A DNA stretch of 64,000 nucleotides from Acidobacteriia bacterium UBA6623 (GCA_002433055.1 DJHJ01000014.1:1-64000); one strand, 5' to 3'; shown: positions 46,502 to 56,037, counted from the stretch's first letter. Notes: generated from the letters alone by a model not told the origin. Translations and numbers: made by a program.

Positions 46502-47977
46502 TTGCCAGAACGCAGCCTTGATTTCGGAATCATAATCCTCTACCTCATAGGGGTCACAATCTTTGGGGTGCAATTCCGCAAGCGCCAAGCCTCTTTAAAG
46601 GATTATTTTCTGGGTGGTAAATCGTCGCCTTGGTGGGCAATTTCACTTTCCATAGTTGCCGCTGAAACTAGCACGCTGACCATCATAGGAACACCTGCTT
46701 TAGCTTTTGGTTCTGATCTTGGGTTTTTGCAAGTTGTTTTTGGATACTTGGTAGCGCGAATTTTAGTTTGTATTCTATTCATTCCCCAGTACCGTCGAGG
46801 GCAGATGTATACCGCTTATGAATTAATGGAACGGCGTTTTGGCCCACGTCTTCGACGGTTTACCTCATCCACATTTCTTGTAACGCGCTCATTGGCAGAG
46901 GGAGTACGAGTCTTTGCCATCTCACTGGTTGTGTCCGTGGTTCTGGACACTGGAGATCTTGAATCGATAGTTCTTATTACAGCATTGACACTCTTCTATA
47001 CCTTCCACGGTGGCATGACAGCTGTAATTTGGACAGATGTGGTCCAAATGGTGCTTTATGTAGCTGGAGCATTACTGAGTGCGGTATTCATCCTGGAGCA
47101 AATTCCAGGCGGATGGTCTCAGGTTGTCCAAGTTGCCGAGGTGGCAGGAAAATTTCAGATTTTTGACTTCCATTTTGCTCCGACTGCGGACTTTTTTTCA
47201 CGGACCTATACATTTTGGGCTGGTTTGCTAGGTGGCTGTTTTCTGGCCACCGCGACCCACGGTACTGATCAACTGATCGTACAGCGACTGCTGAGTGCTC
47301 GGGATGAGCGAGAAAGCAAGCTAGCCTTGTTAGCGAGCTGGGGTGTGATCTTCGTGCAGTTCTCGATTTTTCTTGTGATTGGTGTGATGTTGTGGGTTTT
47401 TTATCAAGATGCAGGATTGATCGCTCCGGAACCTCGCGATCGTTTGTACCCTTTCTTTATTTGGCACTATCTACCACCAGTAGTATCTGGCATTGCTGTT
47501 GCTGCGGTACTAGCGGCAGCGATGTCGAATCTCAGTGCGGCTTTAAATTCACTAGCTTCGGCCACTGTGGTTGATTTTTATCTGCCTTGGAAGGGTGAAA
47601 CGGTTGAGTCTTCGGGAAAGCGGCATTTGAAAATTTCTCGCTGGGTTACCTTAATCTGGGGGTTGGTATTGTTGGGGATTGCAATTTTGGCCCGCCAATG
47701 GGGTTCGGTGCTCGAAGCTGGGCTGGCGATTGCTTCTATTCCTTTGGGGGCATTGCTCGGTGTTTTCGCTCTGGGAGTTCTAACCAAGCGAGTATCTGAA
47801 AATGCTGCAATAGCTGGCATGATTGCGGGGTTTGCGGTTATTTTGTTTGTCCGTTTTGGCACTTCGATTGCGTGGACTTGGTACGTTGTTATTGGTGCAA
47901 TGGTGACGTTCTGGTTTGCACTCCTCTACGCAGCAGTGGCAATTCGATTTATGAGGAAAACCTCTCTGGATACTTAA
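46502..47977 (+). CDS. Sodium:solute symporter (SSS family)
   Basis: A 491-residue membrane protein with about 13 helices. It has the SSS landmarks: DYFLGGKSSPWWAISLSIVAAETST near the N-terminus, TLFYTFHGGMTAVIWTDVVQM for the core, and TATHGTDQLIVQRLLSARDE. The substrate is not predictable from the motifs; family members import sugars, amino acids, sialic acid or pantothenate. It starts with TTG at 46502. It precedes a MenC2/NSAR-like gene by 169 bases on the same strand, perhaps part of one uptake and catabolism unit. Confidence 0.88.
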   Translation: MPERSLDFGIIILYLIGVTIFGVQFRKRQASLKDYFLGGKSSPWWAISLSIVAAETSTLTIIGTPALAFGSDLGFLQVVFGYLVARILVCILFIPQYRRGQMYTAYELMERRFGPRLRRFTSSTFLVTRSLAEGVRVFAISLVVSVVLDTGDLESIVLITALTLFYTFHGGMTAVIWTDVVQMVLYVAGALLSAVFILEQIPGGWSQVVQVAEVAGKFQIFDFHFAPTADFFSRTYTFWAGLLGGCFLATATHGTDQLIVQRLLSARDERESKLALLASWGVIFVQFSIFLVIGVMLWVFYQDAGLIAPEPRDRLYPFFIWHYLPPVVSGIAVAAVLAAAMSNLSAALNSLASATVVDFYLPWKGETVESSGKRHLKISRWVTLIWGLVLLGIAILARQWGSVLEAGLAIASIPLGALLGVFALGVLTKRVSENAAIAGMIAGFAVILFVRFGTSIAWTWYVVIGAMVTFWFALLYAAVAIRFMRKTSLDT

Positions 47978-48061
47978 TACTGCGCTGATTGATCTTGGCA
48001 TTAATAATCGCTGTTTGAAGTGGCCTTCAGTAGTTATTTTGATTAGTAATTCAATCCAAAC

Positions 48062-48074
48062 CGCGAAGTTCGCG
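48062..48074. promoter_or_regulatory. Perfect 13-bp palindrome upstream of the enolase-superfamily gene
   Basis: CGCGAAGTTCGCG is a perfect dyad (six base pairs around a central G), 73 bases before the ATG at 48147, immediately followed by TAAAAT, a possible -10. It could be an operator for a dimeric regulator; no regulator gene is adjacent. Confidence 0.35.
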
Positions 48075-48146
48075 TAAAATCATAAGCTCAAATAGAGATC
48101 GAGTTGACGTCCGCAGTTAGTTAGGGCAAGTCAACTGGAGTCGTTC

Positions 48147-49253
48147 ATGAAAATCGGTCGCATTATTTTACGTGAAATACGAATTCCTCTAGTCCATTTT
48201 TTTGAGACTAGCTTTGGTAGAACGACGAATCGACGTATTGTGCTCGTCGAAGTGGAATCTGGTGGTGCAGTTGGATGGGGCGAAGTAACTGCTGGTGAGC
48301 GCCCCTTCTACAACGAGGAATGGACCGATGCTGCATGGTCGGTTTTGCGGGATTTTGTTGCACCACGTGTGATTGGGAAAACTTTGAAATCTGCTTCTCA
48401 AGCTACTCAATTGAGTAGTGGGATTCGAGGCCATCAGATGGCTTGTGGCGGCCTGGAGGCTGCATTGTGGCATCTCGAGTCATGCTTGATCGGAGTGCCA
48501 CTTTGGAAGCATATCGGTGGCATTCGTAAGGAAATCGCTTGCGGTGTTTCGATTGGAATTCAAGACTCGGTGGAAAAATTACTCGACTTGATTGAACAAG
48601 AGACTGCTGCCGGATACCAGCGCATTAAGATTAAGATCAAGCCAGGTTGGGATGTTGACGTTGTGCACCAGGTTCGTGACCGATTCCCGGATGTGCAGCT
48701 CATGGCTGACGCTAACTCAGCATATACTCTTGACGACAGTGAACACCTCAAGCAGTTGGATGCTTTTCAGTTAATGATGATTGAGCAACCGCTTGCTCAC
48801 GATGAGATTATTGACCATGCGAAATTACAAGCAAAAATGAGCACTCCCATTTGTTTGGACGAATGCATACGAAGCGCGCACCATGCGCGTCAGGCAATTG
48901 AGATGGGGGCAGCACAGATTATTAATATTAAACTCGGTCGCGTGGGCGGTTTCAGTGAAGCATTAAAGGTGCATGCGGTTTGCCGAGACCAAGGGGTCCC
49001 GGTATGGTGTGGGGGGATGCTTGAAGCAGGCATCGGACGTGCCCACAATGTGGCACTGTCGACCCTCGAGGGATTTTCCCTGCCGGGTGATGTTTCGGCG
49101 TCGAGCCGTTACTGGAAACGCGACGTGATTAATCCGCCCGTTGAAGTAAGTGAGATTGGGACAATCCAGGCCCCCGAGGCGATAGGGCTGGGTTACGAGA
49201 TAGACCAGGATTACATTGAGACACTAACGGTTCGCAAAGAGGTGCTGCGATGA
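48147..49253 (+). CDS. Enolase-superfamily enzyme, o-succinylbenzoate synthase/N-succinylamino acid racemase type
   Basis: A 368-residue muconate-lactonizing-subgroup enzyme. The KxK pair is K163 and K165 (KIKIKPGWD). The metal ligands are D188 (MADAN), E213 (IEQPL) and D238 (CLDEC), and the second catalytic lysine is K262 (NIKLGR). The positions fall within one residue of those I recall for the Amycolatopsis NSAR/OSBS enzyme. The C-terminal GGMLEAGIGRAHN and LPGDVSASSRYW are typical of the MenC2 branch. No other menaquinone gene is nearby, so N-succinylamino-acid racemisation is as likely as OSB synthesis. GGAG lies six bases before the ATG. Confidence 0.88.
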   Translation: MKIGRIILREIRIPLVHFFETSFGRTTNRRIVLVEVESGGAVGWGEVTAGERPFYNEEWTDAAWSVLRDFVAPRVIGKTLKSASQATQLSSGIRGHQMACGGLEAALWHLESCLIGVPLWKHIGGIRKEIACGVSIGIQDSVEKLLDLIEQETAAGYQRIKIKIKPGWDVDVVHQVRDRFPDVQLMADANSAYTLDDSEHLKQLDAFQLMMIEQPLAHDEIIDHAKLQAKMSTPICLDECIRSAHHARQAIEMGAAQIINIKLGRVGGFSEALKVHAVCRDQGVPVWCGGMLEAGIGRAHNVALSTLEGFSLPGDVSASSRYWKRDVINPPVEVSEIGTIQAPEAIGLGYEIDQDYIETLTVRKEVLR

Positions 49254-49459
49254 ACGGAAGCGCGCGAAGAGTAATTTAATTCGTTGAAAATAGATGTGTT
49301 ATTCTGCATCGCAACAAACAAACAGGAGCACCGTTAAGATCTTAGTTTGTAGAGTCGATGTTGCTAAAACAAAAAAACTGTACTCCTTGACGCGAAATTT
49401 TTGTTGCCATGAAAGAATCTGGGGTAGGATAGATACACGAGGCGGGCAGCACGGCCAAG

Positions 49460-49750
49460 ATGGCATCACAAACTTCCTTTTCAGAGTCCGACAGTGACGG
49501 CGGAGGTGCTCTGCAGTCACTAGACAAACTTGAGACACGTATCAAGGATGCGGTGTCTCGTTTAGGGGAGGCAGACCAAAGAAGGATTGCAGCGGAAGGT
49601 GAGGCACAGAGAGTACAGGCACTGTTTACGGAAAAGGAAAGTGAAATTGAACGGCTGAGAAGTGAGATAGAAGAGTTACGGATGGAGAGAGACGAAGTAC
49701 GCAAACGCATCGAGGCCCTTGTAGGGAGCATTGACAATCTCAGTGCTTGA
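49460..49750 (+). CDS. ZapB-like coiled-coil protein upstream of ZapA
   Basis: A 96-residue, almost wholly helical protein. A serine/aspartate-rich N-terminus leads into a long heptad-rich coiled coil (residues 18-92) with many E and R residues (ESEIERLRSEIEELRMERDEV). The size, coiled coil and position immediately before zapA suggest a ZapB-type partner that helps organise the FtsZ ring. The resemblance is structural only. The gap to the ZapA frame is 27 bases, so the pair is likely co-transcribed. Confidence 0.65.
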   Translation: MASQTSFSESDSDGGGALQSLDKLETRIKDAVSRLGEADQRRIAAEGEAQRVQALFTEKESEIERLRSEIEELRMERDEVRKRIEALVGSIDNLSA

Positions 49751-49777
49751 AGTCGGGACGCGTGACCAGCTGGAAAG

Positions 49778-50134
49778 GTGGATCCACAGGTAGAGATGGC
49801 AGATATATCCCCAGACGGGTCCATTAAAATCACTATTTTTGGACACAATTACTACATAAAGGGTGGGGAAGACCCTAACCACACTCGGGAATTGGCCGCT
49901 TCAGTGGACGAGAAGATGAGCTTTATCGCCCGTCAGGTGGCCGTACCTGACAACTTTAGAGTTGCGGTTCTGACGGCACTTCATTTGGCAGACGAGTACG
50001 ATGTTCTGCAGAAGAAACATAAAGCACTTCAGCAGGAGGTCTCTTCAAAAGCAGGGCACCTTGAGGAATTGTTGGACGGTCTCGCACAGGACGACGAAGT
50101 ATCCCCAGTCACTGCTCGGCCTGCGGCAGATTGA
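49778..50134 (+). CDS. zapA: Cell division protein ZapA
   Basis: A 118-residue member of the ZapA family, which cross-links FtsZ filaments. It has the N-terminal beta hairpin (IKITIFGHNYYIKGG), followed by the HTRELAASVDEKMSFIAR helix and the VAVLTALHLADEYDVL coiled-coil helix, then an acidic tail. GTG 49778 is the frame start; ATG 49796 is an alternative six codons in, and neither has an ideal ribosome-binding site. There is no 6S RNA-sized gap downstream; only 24 bases separate it from the convergent aminotransferase. Confidence 0.88.
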   Translation: MDPQVEMADISPDGSIKITIFGHNYYIKGGEDPNHTRELAASVDEKMSFIARQVAVPDNFRVAVLTALHLADEYDVLQKKHKALQQEVSSKAGHLEELLDGLAQDDEVSPVTARPAAD

Positions 50135-50158
50135 GTGCACACACCTTGATCGATGATT

Positions 50159-51325
50159 CTATAGTCCACTCATTATCTTATCTATGCGCGTTAGGGCTTC
50201 TTGGATTTCAGTACGTGATGTCGCGTAGCTGAATCGCAGGTAACCCTCACCATAGTCACCGAAGCTGGTTCCAGTTAGACAAGCAACACCTGCCTCATGT
50301 AGAAGGCGATGGGCCAGCTCGTCAGAAGGGATGCCAGTTTGGGTTGTGTTCGGGAAGGCATAAAATGCTCCGCCTGGTTTCGTGCAGGAAAAGCCAGGTA
50401 TATTATTCAAGCCGTCAACAATTAAATCTCGGCGCTGTGCAAACTCTGCGACCATGTCCTGAACGCAATTCTGTGGCCCACGCAGTGCGGCAATTCCTGC
50501 TCGTTGACTGAAGCTTGATGTGTGTGAATTACAATTCACCATCATTAGACACACGGCATCCAGCAACCACTTTGGCATTACGCCGTACCCCATTCGCCAA
50601 CCCGTCATTGAAAAAGTTTTCGAGAACCCATCTAGCAGAATGGTTTTTTCCAACATGCCATCAATGGATGTGATCGAGAAAGGCTTTTCTTCGAAATAGA
50701 TACGACTGTAGACTTCGTCAGCAAGCACCATCATATTGCGCTCTAGGACCATTTCTGCAATCGCTCGAATATCTTCTTCGGGGACAACACCACCAGTAGG
50801 GTTTTGCGGTGAATTAAGTATCAAAAGTTTCGTTTTGTCGGAGAGCTTATCACGAATAACATTCACGTCCAGCGAGAACCCACGGCTTTCGACCAGTGGA
50901 ATTGGTATCGCTTTTGCACCGCTATAGTTGATCATCGATTCATAAATAGGGAAACCGGGGTTGGGGTAGAGTGCCTCATCGCCGGGTTCGAGCAGAGAAA
51001 GAATTGGAAAAAACAGGATGGGTTTACCACCTGGGGTAACGACGACTTGGCTCTCGTCAATCTTAATGTCTCGCTGTTTGCAAACTACTTCTGCTATCGC
51101 TTCCCGCAGCTCCGGGTCACCTTGTGTTGGGCCATATTTAGTCCAACCGGAGTCGAGTGCTTCTTTTCCCGCTTCGACTATGTGAGAGGCGGTAGGAAAG
51201 TCAGGCTCTCCAATTTCCATGTGGATAATTGAGCGGCCTTGTGCTTCGAGTTTTCTGGCCTCGACAAGAACTGCGAAGGCACCTTCACCACGCACTCCAT
51301 CCATGCGACTAGAAAGTAAATTCAT
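50159..51325 (-). CDS. Class I aminotransferase (aspartate-type)
   Basis: A 388-residue PLP-dependent fold type I aminotransferase. It has IIHMEIGEPDFPT at the N-terminus, YGPTQGDPELREAI, NSPQNPTGGVV for the substrate/cofactor pocket, VLADEVYSRIYF for the aspartate, and the PLP lysine in DGFSKTFSMTGWRMGY. The arginine binding the substrate carboxylate is in YLRFSYATS. Subgroup members use aspartate, aromatic amino acids or others, so I leave the symbol blank. It is monocistronic. Confidence 0.88.
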   Translation of the reverse strand: MNLLSSRMDGVRGEGAFAVLVEARKLEAQGRSIIHMEIGEPDFPTASHIVEAGKEALDSGWTKYGPTQGDPELREAIAEVVCKQRDIKIDESQVVVTPGGKPILFFPILSLLEPGDEALYPNPGFPIYESMINYSGAKAIPIPLVESRGFSLDVNVIRDKLSDKTKLLILNSPQNPTGGVVPEEDIRAIAEMVLERNMMVLADEVYSRIYFEEKPFSITSIDGMLEKTILLDGFSKTFSMTGWRMGYGVMPKWLLDAVCLMMVNCNSHTSSFSQRAGIAALRGPQNCVQDMVAEFAQRRDLIVDGLNNIPGFSCTKPGGAFYAFPNTTQTGIPSDELAHRLLHEAGVACLTGTSFGDYGEGYLRFSYATSRTEIQEALTRIDKIMSGL

Positions 51326-51500
51326 CTTGATTCCACTGAGTTATGGGGGTGTTTAACTAACACTCTGATGCGATCTCTTTCAGTCTGCCACTATCTAGGC
51401 TCTGGCGCAATCGGTTTGAAGGGCCGTCTTGAACGTTAACTTAAAAAGTTTAACTCAGAATCATAGCAGCTGCCGTTCTTCGCCGAAGAAATTAAAATCA

Positions 51501-52997
51501 TCACTCGAAAATACTGTTCACTGGGATGATCTCAATGCTTCCTAGATCGAGTGGATAGCTTCCGATTACTTTATCCTCCGCCAGTATGGATTGCGGTTTT
51601 GGTGAGACGTATTCAATTGATGAGGGCTTTCCTGAACGTAACGACCGGAGGAACCCTTTGGCATCTTTTGTAATCACCACGACATTGAGATTATTGGCGC
51701 GCAAGTGTCTACGAATCACATCATTTACCTTGCCTACGGTCAGCCTGGAGAGCTCATTCTTGAGGAAACTGTTGAATTCTCCAATTTCGTAAAACTGACT
51801 ATCGAGCGCATAGCCGAGATAGGTGCTCTCAGTTTGAGTCAGTAAATTGACGTATTTTGACAAGAACTGACGAGTGCTTGTGAAGTCTTTTTCACTTAAG
51901 CCTTCTCTCACTAGCTTGTCTAGTTCGTAGAGTGCGATACGGAGTCCGAACATGCCATTTCGTTGTTCGACAGGACGAACCCAGATGTGAAAGATTTGTT
52001 GACGGCGCGCGAGATTTGGTTCTGGTTGGGTGCGAAACATTCCACGCGGAAAGTATTCGATGTAAGCGTAATCACCGTAGTTCATCCCGCGGACTCCTCG
52101 TATGCGTTGGAATAGATGACTCTTGCTGGATCGGTGTTGACCGAAGTAAGATTGCACCAACTTTAGAGCCGACCAATCAGGGGAGCCTCGAGTTACGTTA
52201 ATTGGAAATCCAAGAACAATGTGTGTACCACGCGTATCTTTTTTGACGATGCTGATACGCAACTTGGAAGCAGTTTTCGGCCGAGTTAAAATAACAGCTT
52301 CTGGTCGCCCTTCGGGCAATCTAGAAAAATCCTCCTTAATTTTTTCGGGAAAATTCTTCGGGTAACCTCCTGCGATCCCAATTGTGATGTTTTCATTTGT
52401 GTAGTGTTTCTCATAGAATTTTGTGATGTCCTCCAAGGTGATCCTTTTGAGTGCTGAAACAGAGCCGACATTATGATTGCCGTAAGGATGCCCAACGTAA
52501 ATTTTTTGATACAGCAGCTCCTTGGCTAACTCCTCCTCATTGTCACTGCGTAAGGTAGTGCGCAAAAAGTTTATAGCCTCATCCTTGAGTCTTTGGAAGT
52601 CATCTTCTCTTAGTCCTGGCTCGAGTAGCATTGACCGTAGAATGTCGTAATAGGCATCGAGATTTTCACGATGGGTGGTTCCATGAAATACTGTCATTTC
52701 CTTGTCAATTTGTATATCTACTGATGCGGCCATTGGGAAAAGTGCTTCTATGATCTCGTCGTAGGATGACTTTTCAGTGCCTCCTTTGCTGATTAGAGCT
52801 GAAGTAAGTGCGGCAAGGCCCGTCTTGTCTTCAGGGTCTGCTGCGGCTCCTGAATGTATGACGATGCGGAAGTTTATAAGTGGGGATTGACTTGGTTGCT
52901 TTAACAAGTTTGGTTCGGCTGAGAGACTATTAACCGCTTTGAGTAGCAAAAGTGCTAGTGCAGTGGTGAAGAAGATAGATTTCGGAAGACCATTCAT
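51501..52997 (-). CDS. Non-catalytic M16-family peptidase partner
   Basis: A 498-residue exported protein of the M16 fold with a signal peptide (FFTTALALLLLKAVNS). The zinc motif HxxEH is missing: where it should lie the sequence reads GLAALTSALISKGG. The C-terminal domain keeps the arginine/tyrosine region (RIRGVRGMNYGDYAYIEYF) of substrate-recognition subunits. Its start overlaps the stop of the catalytic M16 gene (ATGA), so the two should be made together as a heterodimer, as in mitochondrial processing peptidase. Target peptides are unknown. Confidence 0.8.
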   Translation of the reverse strand: MNGLPKSIFFTTALALLLLKAVNSLSAEPNLLKQPSQSPLINFRIVIHSGAAADPEDKTGLAALTSALISKGGTEKSSYDEIIEALFPMAASVDIQIDKEMTVFHGTTHRENLDAYYDILRSMLLEPGLREDDFQRLKDEAINFLRTTLRSDNEEELAKELLYQKIYVGHPYGNHNVGSVSALKRITLEDITKFYEKHYTNENITIGIAGGYPKNFPEKIKEDFSRLPEGRPEAVILTRPKTASKLRISIVKKDTRGTHIVLGFPINVTRGSPDWSALKLVQSYFGQHRSSKSHLFQRIRGVRGMNYGDYAYIEYFPRGMFRTQPEPNLARRQQIFHIWVRPVEQRNGMFGLRIALYELDKLVREGLSEKDFTSTRQFLSKYVNLLTQTESTYLGYALDSQFYEIGEFNSFLKNELSRLTVGKVNDVIRRHLRANNLNVVVITKDAKGFLRSLRSGKPSSIEYVSPKPQSILAEDKVIGSYPLDLGSIEIIPVNSIFE

Positions 52998-54364
52998 TGT
53001 GGATATGCTTCCTTCGAATCAGTGTTGGTCATACTAGACTCATGCGTCAGGGTTGCGATAGTTTGTCGCTCGGAAGTGAATGTTTCACGGGCGACGCGTT
53101 GAATTTCTCTGGGGGTAACATCCTGATAAAGGGCGTAGCGCTTGTTGATGGTATCAGGTGTACCTCGAAGCCCAAGAAAGTGTGCCAGTGTACCTGCAAT
53201 CGCTGCGGAGGAATTCATTCCTAAGGCAAACTGGTAGCGCAAATGAGACTTAACAATTTCTAATTCCGTTGATGGCACTAATTCTTGTTGGAGCTTACGG
53301 CAGGTGGCCAAAATTTGCTTCTCCACATAGGGTAGAAACTCGCTGTTTTTGACACGTGATATTACTGAAAACAGATATGGGTCACGGTGGTCATAGTAGG
53401 CTGCATGAAGAGTGTCAACCTTTTGTTCTTTGACAACTAAACGCTTGTATAGTTCCGAGTTCTCCGAAAATGCATAGTAAGAGATCAGATCGAGCACAGC
53501 AGAATCGATCTGTTCGTCATCGTAGGCAGCGGCGTGGAACGCAACCTCCAACATCGGGAGGGTCGGTGCATGGAACGTGACATTAAGTCTCTTCGCTTTG
53601 GTTTGTGGAGGCTCGACTGGAATCTCAGCCTGATAGGAACCACGTTTCCAAGTTCCCCAGTATTTCTTGACGAGAGCCTTTGTTTCGATGTGGTCAATAT
53701 CTCCTACCACGGCTACTATCGTGTACTCGGGACGGTAGTAGCGATCGAAAAACTGCAAACCATAGTCGTACATTCCGGGCATTTTCTCGATGTCAGTGAG
53801 GAAGCCCATGGTGGTGTGCTTATAGGTGTGCGTAGTAAAAGCTTCGTTCCGTACAGCTTCAGTGAGCTTACGTAGTGGGTTGGCAAAATTCTTGTTGTAT
53901 TCACCCAGGACCGCACGAGTTTCAGTACGAAAAACCTCCTCTGTATAAGTGAGGTTCTGGAACCTATCCGCTTCGAGTTCGAGGATTGATTCTAGGTCCT
54001 CTTTGGAAAATACTGCATGGTACACAGTACGGTCGTCAGTGGTGTATGCATTGGTAGCAGCACCGGCGGCTTGCATTATTTCATCCCATTTTTCAGAAGG
54101 AAATTTTTTAGTCCCTCGAAACATCATGTGCTCGAACAGATGAGCAAACCCGGATCGCCCCGACTCAACCTCGTTGCGTGAACCTACCTGCACGACAACA
54201 TAGAGTGCAACTATGTTTGGATAACCTGTCTCGACAGTGACTAGTTTTAACCCGTTATCGAAAGTATCAACCGTGTAGGGGTGAGAGAAGATTTCTAGTG
54301 GTGAATTCCACGAGCAACCCATAAGTAAGACCAAAGTCGTGCAAATAGAAAAGAAATGCTTCAT
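52994..54364 (-). CDS. M16-family zinc peptidase, lipoprotein
   Basis: A 456-residue catalytic M16 peptidase. The signal ends in a lipobox-like LLMGC at C17, so it is probably lipid-anchored. The inverted zinc motif HLFEH is at residues 75-79, and the third zinc ligand is a glutamate about 70 residues later, in LESILELEADRF. The domain pair and length are typical. It forms a two-gene operon with the inactive M16 partner downstream. Such pairs degrade or mature peptides in the periplasm; the substrate is not predictable. Confidence 0.9.
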   Translation of the reverse strand: MKHFFSICTTLVLLMGCSWNSPLEIFSHPYTVDTFDNGLKLVTVETGYPNIVALYVVVQVGSRNEVESGRSGFAHLFEHMMFRGTKKFPSEKWDEIMQAAGAATNAYTTDDRTVYHAVFSKEDLESILELEADRFQNLTYTEEVFRTETRAVLGEYNKNFANPLRKLTEAVRNEAFTTHTYKHTTMGFLTDIEKMPGMYDYGLQFFDRYYRPEYTIVAVVGDIDHIETKALVKKYWGTWKRGSYQAEIPVEPPQTKAKRLNVTFHAPTLPMLEVAFHAAAYDDEQIDSAVLDLISYYAFSENSELYKRLVVKEQKVDTLHAAYYDHRDPYLFSVISRVKNSEFLPYVEKQILATCRKLQQELVPSTELEIVKSHLRYQFALGMNSSAAIAGTLAHFLGLRGTPDTINKRYALYQDVTPREIQRVARETFTSERQTIATLTHESSMTNTDSKEAYPQ

Positions 54365-54376
54365 TGTCGTTTTCTT

Positions 54377-55369
54377 TTACTTTCCACTGAGTAGTCCTCG
54401 AAGGTTTTCACCGAAAACTGCACGGGCGTCCTCGGTGCCAATGTTGAGTTCTTTAAGTGCTGCTGATTGTGCATGAAAGATCTCGGCATTCCAGCCACGT
54501 GGAAAGAACGATGAATCTGAACCAAACAAGAGCCTTTCTGTTCCGTAAACGTTGAGTGCTTGCCGGAAGATGGTACTTAAGCCTATCGGAGGAGTGTGGT
54601 ATTTAATCCATGAATTGCTACTTGATGTATCGAGATAGACATTTGGCACTAGATCGCCGAGCATTAATACTTCACGGAAGTACCCTGCACCGAAATGAGG
54701 TATTACAAACCGAACCTGCGGATGACTGAGAGCGACTGTGTGAAGCTCAATTGGATTCGAAAAACTCATGTCGAATTTTGAAGGCAGTTGCAGCTTGTGT
54801 CGAACGCCTACGCTCAGAACACCCATATGGACAAAGACAACTGTGCCTGGAGTAGCTGCCGCAATCTGGTAGATAGGCTCTAGGCATTTGTCGCGGACTG
54901 AAAACTGGTGCATTGCTGGGAAGAGGCAAATGCCGCGTAGACCAAGGATGCCAACAGCTCGTCGGCAGCGTTCAACAGCGTCGGGAGCCAACGGATTAAG
55001 CATGAAATAGCCATCTATGCGGTCAGGAAATGATTGCACAGCATCACCCACAGAGTCTTCGTCGCCAGGAACGCTTGCAATCAACGCGGCGTGAGAGACC
55101 TGTCGTCGGTCAAGTTCGGCAACCCAGCGCTTCGCTAGGTCGGCGTTGTTGCTAGAAGGCAACTCCCAACCTAGCGTCTCGACAATTGAATCGGCAGTAA
55201 CTGGTTTCCCTAGGGCGCTCTTTTGCTTTGCGAGTTCTTCGAAAAACCTGCGTGAGAAAAAGTGCACATGGGCATCCGAAATGGCTATTGTTCCCCAGGA
55301 TGTATTCATTCTCATGCCTGATTTAGATGTGACAGACCCTAAATTCGACAAAGGTACAGAGTGTGTCAA
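54377..55369 (-). CDS. Amidohydrolase-family metal-dependent hydrolase
   Basis: A 330-residue TIM-barrel protein of the Amidohydro_2 group. It has ISDAHVHFFS (HxH on the first strand), VVFVHMG, FVIPHFGAGY and the catalytic aspartate in ERLLFGSDSSFFP. The family covers decarboxylases (ACMSD-like) and lactonases. The start TTG 55369 and the internal ATG 55315 are both possible; the first 18 residues lack family similarity, so the ATG is more likely. It lies upstream of the M16 pair on the same strand, only 12 bases from the catalytic subunit's stop-to-start junction, so an operon is probable. Confidence 0.8.
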   Translation of the reverse strand: MTHSVPLSNLGSVTSKSGMRMNTSWGTIAISDAHVHFFSRRFFEELAKQKSALGKPVTADSIVETLGWELPSSNNADLAKRWVAELDRRQVSHAALIASVPGDEDSVGDAVQSFPDRIDGYFMLNPLAPDAVERCRRAVGILGLRGICLFPAMHQFSVRDKCLEPIYQIAAATPGTVVFVHMGVLSVGVRHKLQLPSKFDMSFSNPIELHTVALSHPQVRFVIPHFGAGYFREVLMLGDLVPNVYLDTSSSNSWIKYHTPPIGLSTIFRQALNVYGTERLLFGSDSSFFPRGWNAEIFHAQSAALKELNIGTEDARAVFGENLRGLLSGK

Positions 55370-55395
55370 CGAGTTCGATGCGTTGCTCGGGGAAT

Positions 55396-55710
55396 TTAGG
55401 AGCTTTCCTCCAGGGCCGCCATTAATTCGTCGCGGGCGTGGATATCACCTGTACGTCCAGCTAGTTCTATCCCTTTACGAAACCAATCGTGAGCTTCTTG
55501 TTTACGGCCCATCTTCAAGTAGGTTTGTCCACCGTGATAGTAAGCGGCTTGGTAGTTTGGGTTGGACTCAATCAGCCTACCGAACTCCTCTACAGCACTC
55601 TGCAGCTGTCCTTGACTGACGTACTCCTGAGCAAGCCCGTAACGGACAAATGCGTCATCTGGATTTTGTTCCACAAACTTTAAGAGAGTCTGTAATCGAT
55701 CCGTTGTCAT
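55396..55710 (-). CDS. Small tetratricopeptide repeat protein
   Basis: A 104-residue protein made of TPR-like helices: DDAFVRYGLAQEYVSQGQLQSAVEEF and YQAAYYHGGQTYLKMGRKQEAHDWF. There is no signal peptide, so it is cytoplasmic. TPR proteins mediate protein contacts; no partner is evident. It is just upstream of the amidohydrolase on the same strand, with a 26-base gap or more depending on the start, and is probably the first gene of that operon. Confidence 0.75.
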   Translation of the reverse strand: MTTDRLQTLLKFVEQNPDDAFVRYGLAQEYVSQGQLQSAVEEFGRLIESNPNYQAAYYHGGQTYLKMGRKQEAHDWFRKGIELAGRTGDIHARDELMAALEESS

Positions 55711-56037
55711 AAGCTGAAAAATTCTTCCGGTAATTCTCTAATCTCATCACGCTTGCTGATGGATCCCTACTATAGCAGTCTGTATCCTTGATATGGTTCG
55801 ACCCTAATTCACTGCTCTAATGTTTTGTTTGAGTTGTTATTTTATGGTGCCCATCTGGGGGTTTCGAAAGCATTTGAGGTATAGGTACTATCTCCGCGAA
55901 TTTTCACCGCTAGCAAGTTAATCACCATAGAAGTCTGGATCAGTCTATCTTGTGGTTGACTTTGTCCTCTTGTCCAGTTAACCTCTCGGAGCGGTGGTGT
56001 TCTCTGTGTTGGAGAACGAAACCAAATTCATATTGGC
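55711..56037. other. Intergenic region between divergent operons, weak promoter signals only
   Basis: A 327-base gap without a credible gene or RNA. TTGACT at 55956-55961 with TAACCT 17 bases later (55979-55984) is a weak candidate promoter for the LctP gene at 56038. No tRNA or riboswitch-like structure was recognised. Confidence 0.3.

Noticed and set aside
49342..49848. Long open frame (168 codons) antisense to the zapB-zapA region
   Set aside because: It overlaps two recognised or coiled-coil-coding genes on the other strand, and its protein is serine-rich with no family signature, typical of a shadow frame.
55711..56037. tRNA or riboswitch in the largest gaps
   Set aside because: I looked for a tRNA TPsiC-loop pattern and clear nested stems in this and the other long gaps and saw none.
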